Assembly (NCBI GenBank): GCA_012035135.1
Contig: JAAUPI010000025.1
Span: 1-37,201 of the forward strand
DNA: 37,201 bases
Source: Microcoleus sp. CSU_2_2
GTDB taxonomy: Bacteria > Cyanobacteriota > Cyanobacteriia > Cyanobacteriales > Microcoleaceae
Direction of reading: 5' to 3'
Shown: piece by piece, positions 1 to 7,083 of the stretch
Position numbering within the stretch: the stretch's first letter is position 1
Layout of the letters: every line of letters begins with the position of its first letter
Notes under the pieces: generated by a model
Told to the model about the DNA's origin: nothing
The model's input: the letters and a program-made list of their open reading frames with translations, nothing else
Database searches by the model: none
Program-made: the position numbers and the translations under genes

Positions 1-127
1 ATTTGGACACAAACTAAGAGGGTTGGGGACACAGACTATCGCCCAATAAGAAGGGCGGGCTCTCTTGGCACCGCCCCTACCCCCTACATCGATCGAATGG
101 CTTAAGATTCTTTTTAGGAGATGTCTA
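1..127. repeat. Left arm of a 127-bp perfect terminal inverted repeat
   Basis: These bases are the exact reverse complement of 37075-37201, and matching stops at base 127. The inner end reads taggagatgtcta, close to taggagatatcta inside the element at 6082-6095, so the sequence belongs to a dispersed repeat family. It also holds a GGGCGGG...CCGCCC hairpin. An identical arm of exactly 127 bases is what a k=127 assembly graph leaves at both ends of a contig bounded by the same repeat. I infer an assembly boundary rather than a transposon terminus. Confidence 0.85.
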
Positions 128-173
128 TTAGTCATTAGTTAACAGTCAACCACCAACAGTTAACAAATAATAA

Positions 174-1391
174 ATGCTAGATTTAACTAAAGCAGCAAAA
201 GCAATGCAGGGAATGAGCCAACATTTAAATGTGGAGGCCCAAGCGGCTCGCCAGCGTTTGGAAATAGCTCAGAAATTGTTAGAAAAGGCGGCAGCGGGAC
301 AGGAAAAATTGGTAGAATTACAAGCAAGTTGGCGCGATCGCACTTTATTTAATTCTGCCACACCGATCGAACCTTTGGGCGATCGTACTTATATCCCACC
401 GCCCCCCGCAGCCCACACAGTCTTTGCTACTGACGGATCTCAAATTTCACCAAACCATCACGAAATCGCCTACTGTTACTTACTAAATATCGGCACCGTC
501 ATGCTGCACTACGGACAAAGCCGCCACCCAGTTTTAGATAGCGTACCGGAAGTTTTCTATAAGCCAGAAGACTTGTATATGTCACGACAGTGGGGAATTA
601 GAACAGAAGAATGGATGGGATATCGGCGGGCAGTTTCCGAAGCAATTGCCTTGGCAGAAATGGGTGAAGATTGGGTGAAAGTTAGCAACCATAAATTGCC
701 CGCGCCAACTTTAGCAATGGTAGACGGTTCCCTGATTTATTGGTTTTTAGAACCGTTGCCCAACGAAGCCCGCGACCAAATTTTACAGCCAATTTTAGAA
801 GCTTGGGACAAATTGCGTTTAGCCAGAATTCCCCTAGTAGGATATCTGAGTGCTTCTCGCAGCAGCGAAAGTTTATCTTTTTTGCGATTTGAAGCTTGCA
901 CCCACGAAGTACCCGACTGCATAGCTAATTGCCCGAATGTCGGATTTACTGCTACAAGTTCTCACACAGACAAAGCACCTTGTCAAGTATTTGAACCCTT
1001 GCGAGATGCCATTTTATGGGCAACAATACTATCACCGGGACAAAGAAGTCCTTTATGGAAATCCCAAGCTCGAATCTTGGATTTGTACGGCATGAATTCT
1101 GTCTATTTTTGTTACGTTCATGTCGGTACAGAAATTGCTAGAATAGAAGTTCCCGAATGGGTTGCAGAAGATGCAGCCCAGCTAGATTTAGCATTAGGAA
1201 TGATGCTGGCTCAAGTACACAAAGGCGGCGGCTATCCGGTAACATTGGCGGAAGCTCATAATCAAGCCGTGGTTACAGGTGGCGATAGAGGTCGCTTTTT
1301 CGCTTTGTTGGAGCAACAAATGATTAAAGCTGGTTTGAAAAATGTGGGAATTTCTTATAAGGAAACACGGAAACGCGGTAGTATTGCTTGA
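174..1391 (+). CDS. NurA domain nuclease (DNA double-strand break repair family)
   Basis: The 405-aa protein matches cyanobacterial NurA-domain proteins. NurA family members are metal-dependent nucleases that in archaea act with the HerA translocase in DNA end resection. The acidic motifs expected of the family are visible: FATDGSQI near residues 83-90 and AMVDGSLIYW near 180-189. A later conserved stretch, GGYPVTLAEAHNQAVV near residues 356-371, is typical of the C-terminal part. The N-terminus (residues 10-50) is helical and charged, probably a coiled coil. No herA gene lies in the window, so any partner is encoded elsewhere. The start ATG follows an AT-rich leader without a clear Shine-Dalgarno. 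The gene stands alone; a hairpin at 1419-1484 follows it. The family is fairly certain; the cellular role in cyanobacteria is inferred. Confidence 0.8.
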   Translation: MLDLTKAAKAMQGMSQHLNVEAQAARQRLEIAQKLLEKAAAGQEKLVELQASWRDRTLFNSATPIEPLGDRTYIPPPPAAHTVFATDGSQISPNHHEIAYCYLLNIGTVMLHYGQSRHPVLDSVPEVFYKPEDLYMSRQWGIRTEEWMGYRRAVSEAIALAEMGEDWVKVSNHKLPAPTLAMVDGSLIYWFLEPLPNEARDQILQPILEAWDKLRLARIPLVGYLSASRSSESLSFLRFEACTHEVPDCIANCPNVGFTATSSHTDKAPCQVFEPLRDAILWATILSPGQRSPLWKSQARILDLYGMNSVYFCYVHVGTEIARIEVPEWVAEDAAQLDLALGMMLAQVHKGGGYPVTLAEAHNQAVVTGGDRGRFFALLEQQMIKAGLKNVGISYKETRKRGSIA

Positions 1392-1418
1392 AGCAACAAG
1401 TAGAGTAGTCTTGGAGAC

Positions 1419-1484
1419 AGAAACCGGGTTTTTTACGAAAATACTGCATCTGAGCCTTTAAAATTGGTAAAAAACACGGTTTCT
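1419..1484. repeat. Imperfect inverted repeat, possible terminator of the nurA-type gene
   Basis: The arms agaaaccgggttttttac and gtaaaaaacacggtttct pair around a spacer of about 30 bases. The core gaaaccgggttt recurs at 35400-35454, so this is a dispersed cyanobacterial hairpin repeat that may also end transcription here. Confidence 0.5.
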
Positions 1485-1625
1485 TTGGTATTGATGCGTA
1501 AGTCTTGTAGAGTTAAATTAGAGTTAGAAATGTTATAGCAACTGCCACATCGGTTAGTACATAAATTACCTAATGAATAGAGTCTCAAATCCGCGTTTCA
1601 TAAACGGTTGAATTAGAGTATCATA

Positions 1626-1648
1626 ACTGTCAACTGTCAACTGTCTGC
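1626..1648. repeat. Short tandem heptamer repeat (aactgtc)
   Basis: About three copies of the heptamer aactgtc lie just upstream of the 72-aa membrane protein gene. Similar heptamers recur at 15037-15060 and 22161-22181. Such short tandemly repeated repetitive sequences are well known in filamentous cyanobacteria; no function is evident. Confidence 0.7.
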
Positions 1649-1680
1649 CCTGAGGGTAGTCGAAGGGTCAACTGCTATAT

Positions 1681-1899
1681 ATGCCGATCGAACTAATTAT
1701 CTTAATTGCTGCATTACTTGTATCTTGGTTGGTATTTAATTGGGCTGTCAAAGTATTGAAGGCTAGCATCGGGACGGCGATTGCTTTGGCAGTAATTGTG
1801 CTGACGATGCAGTTAATGTTTGGTATCGGGCCAAATCAGTTGTTTCAGTATGTAATTCACCTGCCCGAAACACTTTGGAAAATGATTTCGGGTAAATGA
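1681..1899 (+). CDS. Conserved small membrane protein (72 aa), function unknown
   Basis: The product is a 72-residue hydrophobic protein that resembles short uncharacterised cyanobacterial membrane proteins. Two membrane segments are visible, roughly residues 4-22 and 29-48, followed by an amphipathic tail ending in WKMISGK. There are no cysteines or catalytic motifs. It sits alone between nurA and the convergent ABC transporter gene, with a heptamer repeat directly upstream. Regular length and hydrophobic pattern support a real gene, but no function can be assigned. Confidence 0.6.
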   Translation: MPIELIILIAALLVSWLVFNWAVKVLKASIGTAIALAVIVLTMQLMFGIGPNQLFQYVIHLPETLWKMISGK

Positions 1900-1941
1900 A
1901 TCAATTTTAGACTAATTCTCCAAACTCATGCAATAGTAGCC

Positions 1942-2001
1942 GTAGGGTGCGTCGCCATCAAAAATCCCAAAAAACAGCGACAATCGATGAGCGACGCACC
2001 T
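1942..2001. repeat. gtgcgtcgc...gcgacgcac hairpin repeat, copy 1
   Basis: An inverted repeat with arms tagggtgcgtcgc and gcgacgcacct surrounds about 35 bases. It is one of four copies in the window (others at 24706-24765, 36909-36967 and 37011-37072). It lies between two convergent genes. Confidence 0.75.
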
Positions 2002-2084
2002 GATATTAAATCCAATAGTCTCTCAATCTCGATAATTCATCGGTGTATCCGTGTAGAAATCCGTGTACAAGCTGACTTCAAATA

Positions 2085-3965
2085 TTAACTTCCTAGCATT
2101 TGCAACTTGTACAAACTGGCATATAATCCTTCTTGCTGCAACAATTCTTCGTGGCTGCCAGACTCTACTAATTGACCACGTTTGAGCACCAAAATGCGAT
2201 CGACATTTCGGATAGTCGAGAGTCGGTGCGCAATAATTATCGCCGTTCTTTCAGCCATTAAACGTTCTAGAGCTTCTTGAATTAAAGCTTCTGTACCGAC
2301 ATCCAAACTAGCAGTTGCTTCGTCGAGAACTAAAATACTGGGATTGCGAATGGCGGCACGAGCAAATGCTAACAATTGCTTTTGTCCGCCTGAAAGATTC
2401 GTCCCCCGTTCCCGCAATTGCGTATCATAACCTTGAGGTAATTCTTCAATTAATTTGGCAACATTTGTCTTTTCTGCTGCTGCTTGAATTTCCTCGATCG
2501 AGTAATTTTCTCCCAGGCTGATATTGCTTTTAACATCGCCAGCAAATAGAAAGCCATCTTGGATAATCACGCCGATGTGCCGTCGCAATTCTGCTTGAGG
2601 CAAATCCCGAATATCCACATGATTAACTAAAATGCGTCCTTGAGTAGGTTCGTAAAGGCGACAGAGGAGACGAATAATCGAACTTTTGCCCGCACCGGTA
2701 GGGCCAACCAATGCTACTTTCTCACCGGATTTGATGGTAAAATTGAGGTCTTGCAAAACATATTCGTCTTGTTTGTAAGCAAACCACACATTGTCAAATT
2801 GGATTTCTCCCGACTCAGACTTCTGCGATTTGGCATTTTCTCCTCTTTCCGTTACATCCGTTACATCCGTTACAAAATCCGTTGCCGAACTTTTTTCTTG
2901 CTTCTTCCCAGTGCTTGGATCTTTAATCTCGATCGGTTCATTGAGGATATCACTAATCCGTTCAACGGCAGTAAATCCTGCTTGAATAGCAGTGAATTTC
3001 TCAGCAAATTGCCGCAGCGGATCGAAAAGACGCTGAGCAAATAGAATGAATGCAGAGAGAGTACCAAAGTTAAGATTATCTGCCAAAACGCTCTTGCCAC
3101 CCATCCATAATACGGCTGCGATCGCCACTAAAGCAATCCATTCTAATGTAGCAGATACCGCAGAGTCGTAAAAGATAGTTTTGTCAACTGCATCCATATA
3201 GCGGTTGTTGGTAACGCGAAATAATTCTGAGTTAAATCTTTCGCGGCGAAATAGCTGTACTACGCCAATACCAATGAGATTTTCTTGCAGTTGAGCGTTG
3301 AGGTCAGAAAGTTCTTCTCTAGCATTATAATTGGCGAGGCGAAATTGGTGCTGAAAATAAATTATTAGTGCGGTAATTGGGATCATCATCAACACCAACA
3401 TTGAAGCCAGTTGCCACTGCATGACAAACATAAAGACAGCGATTACTACGATCGAAAACAAGTCGCCGACAATGCCGATCGCCCCAGAAGAGAACACTTC
3501 TCCCAAAGCTTCCACATCGCTGGTGAGGCGAGTCATCAGTTTGCCTACAGGAGTGCGATCGAAAAATCTCACTGCTAGGGAAGTGACGTGGGCGAACAAA
3601 TCATTTCTAATATCAGTAGTAATTATTTGCCCTACTTTCGTGACTAAATAACCTTGAACTGATTGCAGTGCTAGCCGAAATGCTATAGTTAGCATTAGCA
3701 GAATTGCCAGAATATTTAATCCGGTAGATAAAGGGATTCCCCGCAGAAATTCGTAGGTAGGTTCAGCTCGAATTAGCGAAATTGCCTGTCCGATCAAAAT
3801 GGGTTGAACTGCTCCCGAAATCGCCAGCGGTACTAATAGGACGATCGAAATAATTAACAAGCGTTTGCTGCGGGTTGCGTAAGATGCCAACCTCAGGAAT
3901 AACCGCCAGTCTGTTTCGCGACGGGGTTGGTTTTTGGTGTCTGCTACTGGTGAAGAAATGGTCAT
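2085..3965 (-). CDS. ABC exporter half-transporter (permease fused to ATPase, MsbA/MdlB type)
   Basis: This 626-aa protein has an N-terminal six-helix ABC membrane domain (about residues 25-340) and a C-terminal nucleotide-binding domain. Visible motifs are Walker A GPTGAGKSS near residue 420, signature LSGGQKQ near 523, Walker B ILVLDEATAS and H-loop AHRLST. The length fits exporter half-transporters, which dimerise in the plasma membrane and expel lipids, drugs or peptides. The substrate cannot be read from the sequence. A variable linker (about residues 345-390) is expanded by a 9-bp tandem repeat at 2851-2876 that encodes VTDVTD. The gene stands alone, with a heptamer array immediately upstream of its start. 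Confidence 0.9.
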   Translation of the reverse strand: MTISSPVADTKNQPRRETDWRLFLRLASYATRSKRLLIISIVLLVPLAISGAVQPILIGQAISLIRAEPTYEFLRGIPLSTGLNILAILLMLTIAFRLALQSVQGYLVTKVGQIITTDIRNDLFAHVTSLAVRFFDRTPVGKLMTRLTSDVEALGEVFSSGAIGIVGDLFSIVVIAVFMFVMQWQLASMLVLMMIPITALIIYFQHQFRLANYNAREELSDLNAQLQENLIGIGVVQLFRRERFNSELFRVTNNRYMDAVDKTIFYDSAVSATLEWIALVAIAAVLWMGGKSVLADNLNFGTLSAFILFAQRLFDPLRQFAEKFTAIQAGFTAVERISDILNEPIEIKDPSTGKKQEKSSATDFVTDVTDVTERGENAKSQKSESGEIQFDNVWFAYKQDEYVLQDLNFTIKSGEKVALVGPTGAGKSSIIRLLCRLYEPTQGRILVNHVDIRDLPQAELRRHIGVIIQDGFLFAGDVKSNISLGENYSIEEIQAAAEKTNVAKLIEELPQGYDTQLRERGTNLSGGQKQLLAFARAAIRNPSILVLDEATASLDVGTEALIQEALERLMAERTAIIIAHRLSTIRNVDRILVLKRGQLVESGSHEELLQQEGLYASLYKLQMLGS

Positions 3966-3967
3966 CC

Positions 3968-4006
3968 GATTTTAGATTTTAGATTTTAGATTTTAGATTT
4001 TAGATT
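3968..4006. repeat. Heptamer array gatttta, 5.6 copies
   Basis: Perfect tandem copies of gatttta lie just upstream of the ABC exporter start codon. A shorter array of the same unit is at 14932-14955. It is a typical cyanobacterial short tandem repeat and is not spaced like CRISPR. Confidence 0.85.
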
Positions 4007-4152
4007 GCAGAAGCGATTCTGCGACTCTATGTACTAATTGTATCGCATCTATCGTAACAGTAGGTTGGGTTGAGGAGCGAAACCCAACTAAAATGTTTGC
4101 AACCAAACAAAACTGGTATTATAATCTAGTGATATGAGCTTATATTGTCATC

Positions 4153-4341
4153 ATGCAAGAGATAGAAACAGCAAGATTGTACCTCAGGCAATTTACTCCT
4201 AACGATTTAGATGAGCTGTACCGTATCTACAGCGATCCGGAAATAATGAAATACATCGGCAAAGGAGTTAAAACTAGAGCAGAAACAGAAAGCGCCATTC
4301 ATAATATGCTCAAATGTTGGGAAGAAAATAACTTCGGATAA
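4153..4341 (+). pseudogene. Truncated GNAT (RimJ/RimL-type) N-acetyltransferase, 5' fragment
   Basis: The 62 residues match the N-terminus of RimJ/RimL-type GNAT acetyltransferases: ETARLYLRQFTPNDLDELYR, then SDPEIMKYIG, and the start of the next helix. Full-length family members are about 165-185 aa and include an acetyl-CoA binding loop (Q/RxxGxG/A), which is absent here. After ENNFG the frame stops, and the next 55 bases before the convergent gene do not encode the missing part in any frame I could see. I read it as a remnant left by a deletion. A short functional peptide is possible but unlikely. Confidence 0.65.
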
Positions 4342-4397
4342 ACCTAGCTGTGTATTGCTGTCAAAGCCTCTGCGATTACTGTTTTAAGCTGCATTTT

Positions 4398-5009
4398 TCA
4401 GTCAACTAATACAGATAATATCAATCTATTACCAGTTATTTTGGCATTTGTATTGCCCGCGCAAAAGTCGATCAATTTATTAGCATCATCACTGCTAATC
4501 CCCAATGCTTCGGCAACGATCGCACTACCCGCTTGAACAAGCAGTTGCTGAAGATTCATGCCATTAAAATTTTGGAGTTCTTGATTAATAAGTTTGTTAA
4601 CAGCGCCATTGATCCGAAATCTCGAAATCAAAGCATAAAGAATTTCAGGATACCACTTGTCGGCACCTTGAATATCGATCTTGCCAGCTTCTGCAACCAG
4701 CCTGCCGTTGCCGATTTTAACAATGAAAGGTTGAGAGAATGAACCTTCGATCGAAACCCAGGAAGTATATTTCTTTTTTCCTCGGAAACGTCCTAAATAC
4801 TCTCGGACTTGGAAATGCCAGTTACCGTCGATCGCTAAGCCACCTTCTGTGAACGAAACTCGCATATCGCTAACATCAAGTTGCCGATCGTCCGTATCTT
4901 CATATTTTCCTCCATTGACACTGACAATAGCATCGATCGGACCTTCCAAACAAGCCACTGGAATAAGTACATGAAGAACTCCTTTACTGACTGAAACTTC
5001 AGGCTGCAT
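4398..5009 (-). CDS. Hypothetical protein (203 aa), possibly lipid-binding TULIP-like
   Basis: I do not recognise this protein with confidence. The first half is beta-rich, with alternating hydrophobic strands (VLHVLIPVACLEG, residues 11-23) and a conserved-looking VNGGKYEDTDDRQ. The second half is helical (about residues 118-180) and ends in a beta strand, RLILSVLVD. This strand-helix-strand layout recalls DUF2993/LmeA-type TULIP lipid-binding proteins, but that is only a fold guess. There is no signal peptide. The start is supported by gaggtaattATG, a leader shared with the next upstream reverse-strand gene at 5752. The region further upstream is duplicated between the two genes. Confidence 0.55.
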   Translation of the reverse strand: MQPEVSVSKGVLHVLIPVACLEGPIDAIVSVNGGKYEDTDDRQLDVSDMRVSFTEGGLAIDGNWHFQVREYLGRFRGKKKYTSWVSIEGSFSQPFIVKIGNGRLVAEAGKIDIQGADKWYPEILYALISRFRINGAVNKLINQELQNFNGMNLQQLLVQAGSAIVAEALGISSDDANKLIDFCAGNTNAKITGNRLILSVLVD

Positions 5010-5190
5010 AATTACCTCATGATTTTTTTATTGTGCTGGTTGCTGAATGAAGTTATCTCAAATCCGAGTTAGCCATCCCTTTTATGACTCGTCGGTCAAA
5101 ACCGCACCTACACCAACTTTTATTGCCTTCTCTGACTCAACAACAAAGGGGTTATAACCAGGATTGGGTATTATCTTAATAAGATTTTTG

Positions 5191-5304
5191 AGATATAACA
5201 ATCATAAAAAATAATAAAACATCTCAGAAATTACTGCTTTTTTAGGTCAATAAATAGGGAGTTCGATCGGCGACTCATAAAAAATAAGAAAAAATAAGAA
5301 AAAC
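5191..5304 (-). promoter_or_regulatory. Duplicated AT-rich leader, copy 1 (upstream of the 203-aa gene)
   Basis: This stretch aligns with 5815-5921: agatataacaatca, then an A/T-rich middle, then aaatagggaa/g, then two ataagaaaaa units. Both copies lie upstream of a reverse-strand gene that starts with gaggtaattATG. Here the leader is separated from the start by about 180 bases, against about 60 in the other copy, suggesting an insertion or deletion. It probably holds the promoter; no exact -35/-10 was assigned. The remaining bases of the 5010-5410 gap show no gene. Confidence 0.5.
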
Positions 5305-5410
5305 TGGGTTGGCTAACGGAAAATATAGGCTTAGGTACTATGTTCTCTGACAGCAACCCAATTTTTGTGAGGGATGCGAGTTTAAGTTGTCACCAACTCA
5401 CTCTGGTTTT

Positions 5411-5752
5411 CTAATGGCAGCGATCGAGCCCCTGTAATTGACCGATCGGGAACAATTGTCGCGAGCTTTTACCGCGAACATCTAAACTCCAAATTCTGGT
5501 GTACCTCATAAACCTGCAATCTGGTGTACGAACAATAAACATCTCATGGTCCCGATGACGTTGTTTAACCAGTAGTTGCGATCGCTCGTCCGGATCTTTG
5601 TGTTGTCCTTTGTTGGCATTTACAATAGAATCGATCGGAATATCTATGAAAGAGATGGGAGAAGCCGCTGGTGCAGGACTTGCAATAGAAATCAGGGATG
5701 TTGCGATTATCGAGGCAATTGTCGCCTGTCTTTTGAGGATAATATTCATCAT
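5411..5752 (-). CDS. Small exported hypothetical protein (113 aa)
   Basis: The protein begins with a clear Sec signal peptide: KR near residue 8, a hydrophobic core IASIIATSLISIAS, and a likely cleavage after APAAS near residue 31. The mature part is about 80 residues, basic, with one Cys in the middle and one near the end, and matches no family I know. Residues 39-55 (PIDSIVNANKGQHKDPDER) resemble residues 24-39 of the 203-aa protein downstream (PIDAIVSVNGGKYEDTDDR), so the two may be related or the copy degraded. The start is fixed by gaggtaattATG, identical to that of the downstream gene. It could be a decayed paralogue. Confidence 0.5.
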   Translation of the reverse strand: MMNIILKRQATIASIIATSLISIASPAPAASPISFIDIPIDSIVNANKGQHKDPDERSQLLVKQRHRDHEMFIVRTPDCRFMRYTRIWSLDVRGKSSRQLFPIGQLQGLDRCH

Positions 5753-5814
5753 AATTACCTCGCAATTCTTGGTTGTGTTTTTTGATTTATGAATCGATCG
5801 TAAGAGTTATTTTT

Positions 5815-5921
5815 AGATATAACAATCAGAAAAAATATCAATAAATTACCAGATTTACAGCATTTTTTTAAGTAAAAAATAGGGAAATCCATCGACAAAT
5901 AAGAAAAAATAAGAAAAAATA
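5815..5921 (-). promoter_or_regulatory. Duplicated AT-rich leader, copy 2 (upstream of the 113-aa gene)
   Basis: This is the second copy of the leader described at 5191-5304, including agatataacaatcag, aaaaaatagggaaa and repeated ataagaaaaa. It ends about 62 bases before the start codon of the exported 113-aa protein, consistent with a promoter plus 5' leader. Confidence 0.5.
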
Positions 5922-5963
5922 TGATGTGAATAATAATAAATATCTAAACGGGGGCGATCGGCT

Positions 5964-6161
5964 CAGTCCGGCAGGGGTTTAAACCCCTGCCTCAAAGCTG
6001 AAGTCCTCTCCAAGAGGACTAATAGACATCTGGCATAATTCTTGTGGAACAGGCATCTCGCCTGTTCTTAACAGGATTTTTAGGAGATATCTAATGAATA
6101 ATTCAGTCCTCTTTGAGAGGACTTTCGCTATTAGACAGGGAATTGATTCCCTGGCGGACTG
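5964..6161. mobile_element. 198-bp nested-hairpin element (MITE-like), copy 1
   Basis: Both ends start with cagtccg when read inward, followed by a hairpin (caggggtttaaacccctg on the left, cagggaatcaattccctg on the right), a linker (agcga/tgaagtcctct) and a second hairpin (agtcctct...agaggact). The interior (about 6020-6097) carries a second inverted repeat, tagacatct...agatatcta, related to the contig ends. A second element of the same design is at 22199-22351. No transposase is encoded. The rest of the 5753-6376 gap has no convincing gene. Confidence 0.65.
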
Positions 6162-6376
6162 GTGGGCGAGTGAGAGGAATGGCGGACTCACAGCTTAACT
6201 TGACACTAATGGACTCTTGGAGTGTCCGATTTATCATGCCGGTGCAACCGGAATTAATATTATTTATGTTCTCTACTTGTGGCTCTCCCGCTGTAGATTT
6301 TTTCTGGCATTTTTTTCCGGAAAACTGGCAATTAAAAAGAATACTTACGTAATCTTAAAGCACAAACTTATTTGAT

Positions 6377-6607
6377 ATGGACAAGAAACTTCTCATGGGA
6401 ACGATGAAGTTGGCAAGGTTCATGCTGTTGCCAACATTGATGGTAATTACAAGCCTAAGCTTGGCTAAACAGGAGTTGTCATCTGTACGACTGACTGAAG
6501 ATAGTGTATTTAGCAATTTCCCGCAAGAGGGTGGTTTGTACGCGGCGAAGGAGCAACCAGATAATTGGTGCACGCCTCCGGGCACCTGTGAGCGAGCTAC
6601 TAGCTAG
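6377..6607 (+). CDS. Small peptide gene with C-terminal CxPPGxC motif, copy 1 (76 aa)
   Basis: The peptide begins MDKKLLMGTMKLARFM, has a hydrophobic stretch (about residues 11-30) that could be a signal peptide or membrane anchor, then a polar segment ending in WCTPPGTCERATS. A second gene at 6879 has the same design: MEKKLV start, hydrophobic core and a CPPPGPC ending. The bases before each start also match (gtagNtttctgg, gaatactta, acttNttgatATG), and each gene is followed by the same hairpin. The whole unit therefore appears duplicated and diverged, which argues that it is real. I know no family with this motif. The Cys pair could form a small disulfide loop or be a modification site; both are inference. 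Confidence 0.55.
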   Translation: MDKKLLMGTMKLARFMLLPTLMVITSLSLAKQELSSVRLTEDSVFSNFPQEGGLYAAKEQPDNWCTPPGTCERATS

Positions 6608-6630
6608 ATTATAATTACCTTAAAATTTTT

Positions 6631-6678
6631 AACAGTTACAGTTATCAGTCAATCGTCCTGCTGATAGCTGTAATTGTT
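6631..6678 (+). terminator. Hairpin after small peptide gene 1
   Basis: Arms aacagttacagttatcag (6631-6648) and ctgatagctgtaattgtt (6661-6678) pair almost perfectly around 12 bases. The same hairpin sequence follows the second peptide gene at 7025-7060. There is no strong T-tract, so it may be a processing or stabilising hairpin rather than a terminator. Confidence 0.45.
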
Positions 6679-6878
6679 AATCATAAATTTCGGGGCGGTG
6701 GCGATCGCTCTTACAGCCACTCGTCAGATTCTTGATATAGCTTAGTTCCAGCATTTACCTAAAGCTATTTAATTTCTCCGTTCGCCAATTTAAATTGTAG
6801 CTTTCTGGTATTTTTTGCCTGAGATTTACTAGCAAACAAGAATGAATACTTAATTCCTCGATCGAAATCTAACTTGAT

Positions 6879-7013
6879 ATGGAAAAGAAACTGGTCATAA
6901 AAACAGTAACGATCGCAATATTGCTGATATTGCTAATATTGATACTAATGGTAGTGAAAACTCCATTAGATCCTCCATTCGAGCTCTGCCCTCCTCCCGG
7001 CCCTTGTAGTTAA
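6879..7013 (+). CDS. Small peptide gene with C-terminal CxPPGxC motif, copy 2 (44 aa)
   Basis: This 44-residue reading frame begins MEKKLVIKTV, continues as one strongly hydrophobic helix (about residues 9-26, mostly Ile and Leu), then a short polar segment and ends CPPPGPCS. It is shorter than copy 1 at 6377 because the middle polar segment is missing, but the start, the hydrophobic core, the CxPPGxC ending, the upstream sequence and the downstream hairpin correspond. The hydrophobic part may be a signal peptide or a membrane helix leaving the Cys loop outside the cytoplasm. No clear Shine-Dalgarno is visible. The gene converges on the WD40 gene. Function unknown. Confidence 0.5.
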   Translation: MEKKLVIKTVTIAILLILLILILMVVKTPLDPPFELCPPPGPCS

Positions 7014-7024
7014 CAGTTAACAGG

Positions 7025-7060
7025 TAACAGTTATCAGCAAGATTGAGCTGATAACTGTTA
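7025..7060 (+). terminator. Perfect hairpin after small peptide gene 2
   Basis: Arms taacagttatcagc (7025-7038) and gctgataactgtta (7047-7060) are perfectly complementary with an 8-base loop. It matches the hairpin after copy 1 and lies between convergent genes. The U-tract is weak, so termination is only inferred. Confidence 0.5.
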
Positions 7061-7083
7061 AATGCTATTGCTTAACAAAAAAG

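Noticed and set aside
2640..3044. 134-codon frame opposite the ABC exporter
   Set aside because: Lies fully inside a well-supported gene on the other strand.
3968..4006. Possible CRISPR array
   Set aside because: Units are contiguous heptamers without spacers; no cas genes in the window.
6113..6352. 79-codon forward frame
   Set aside because: It starts inside the hairpin element and has no family resemblance or start signal; taken as chance.
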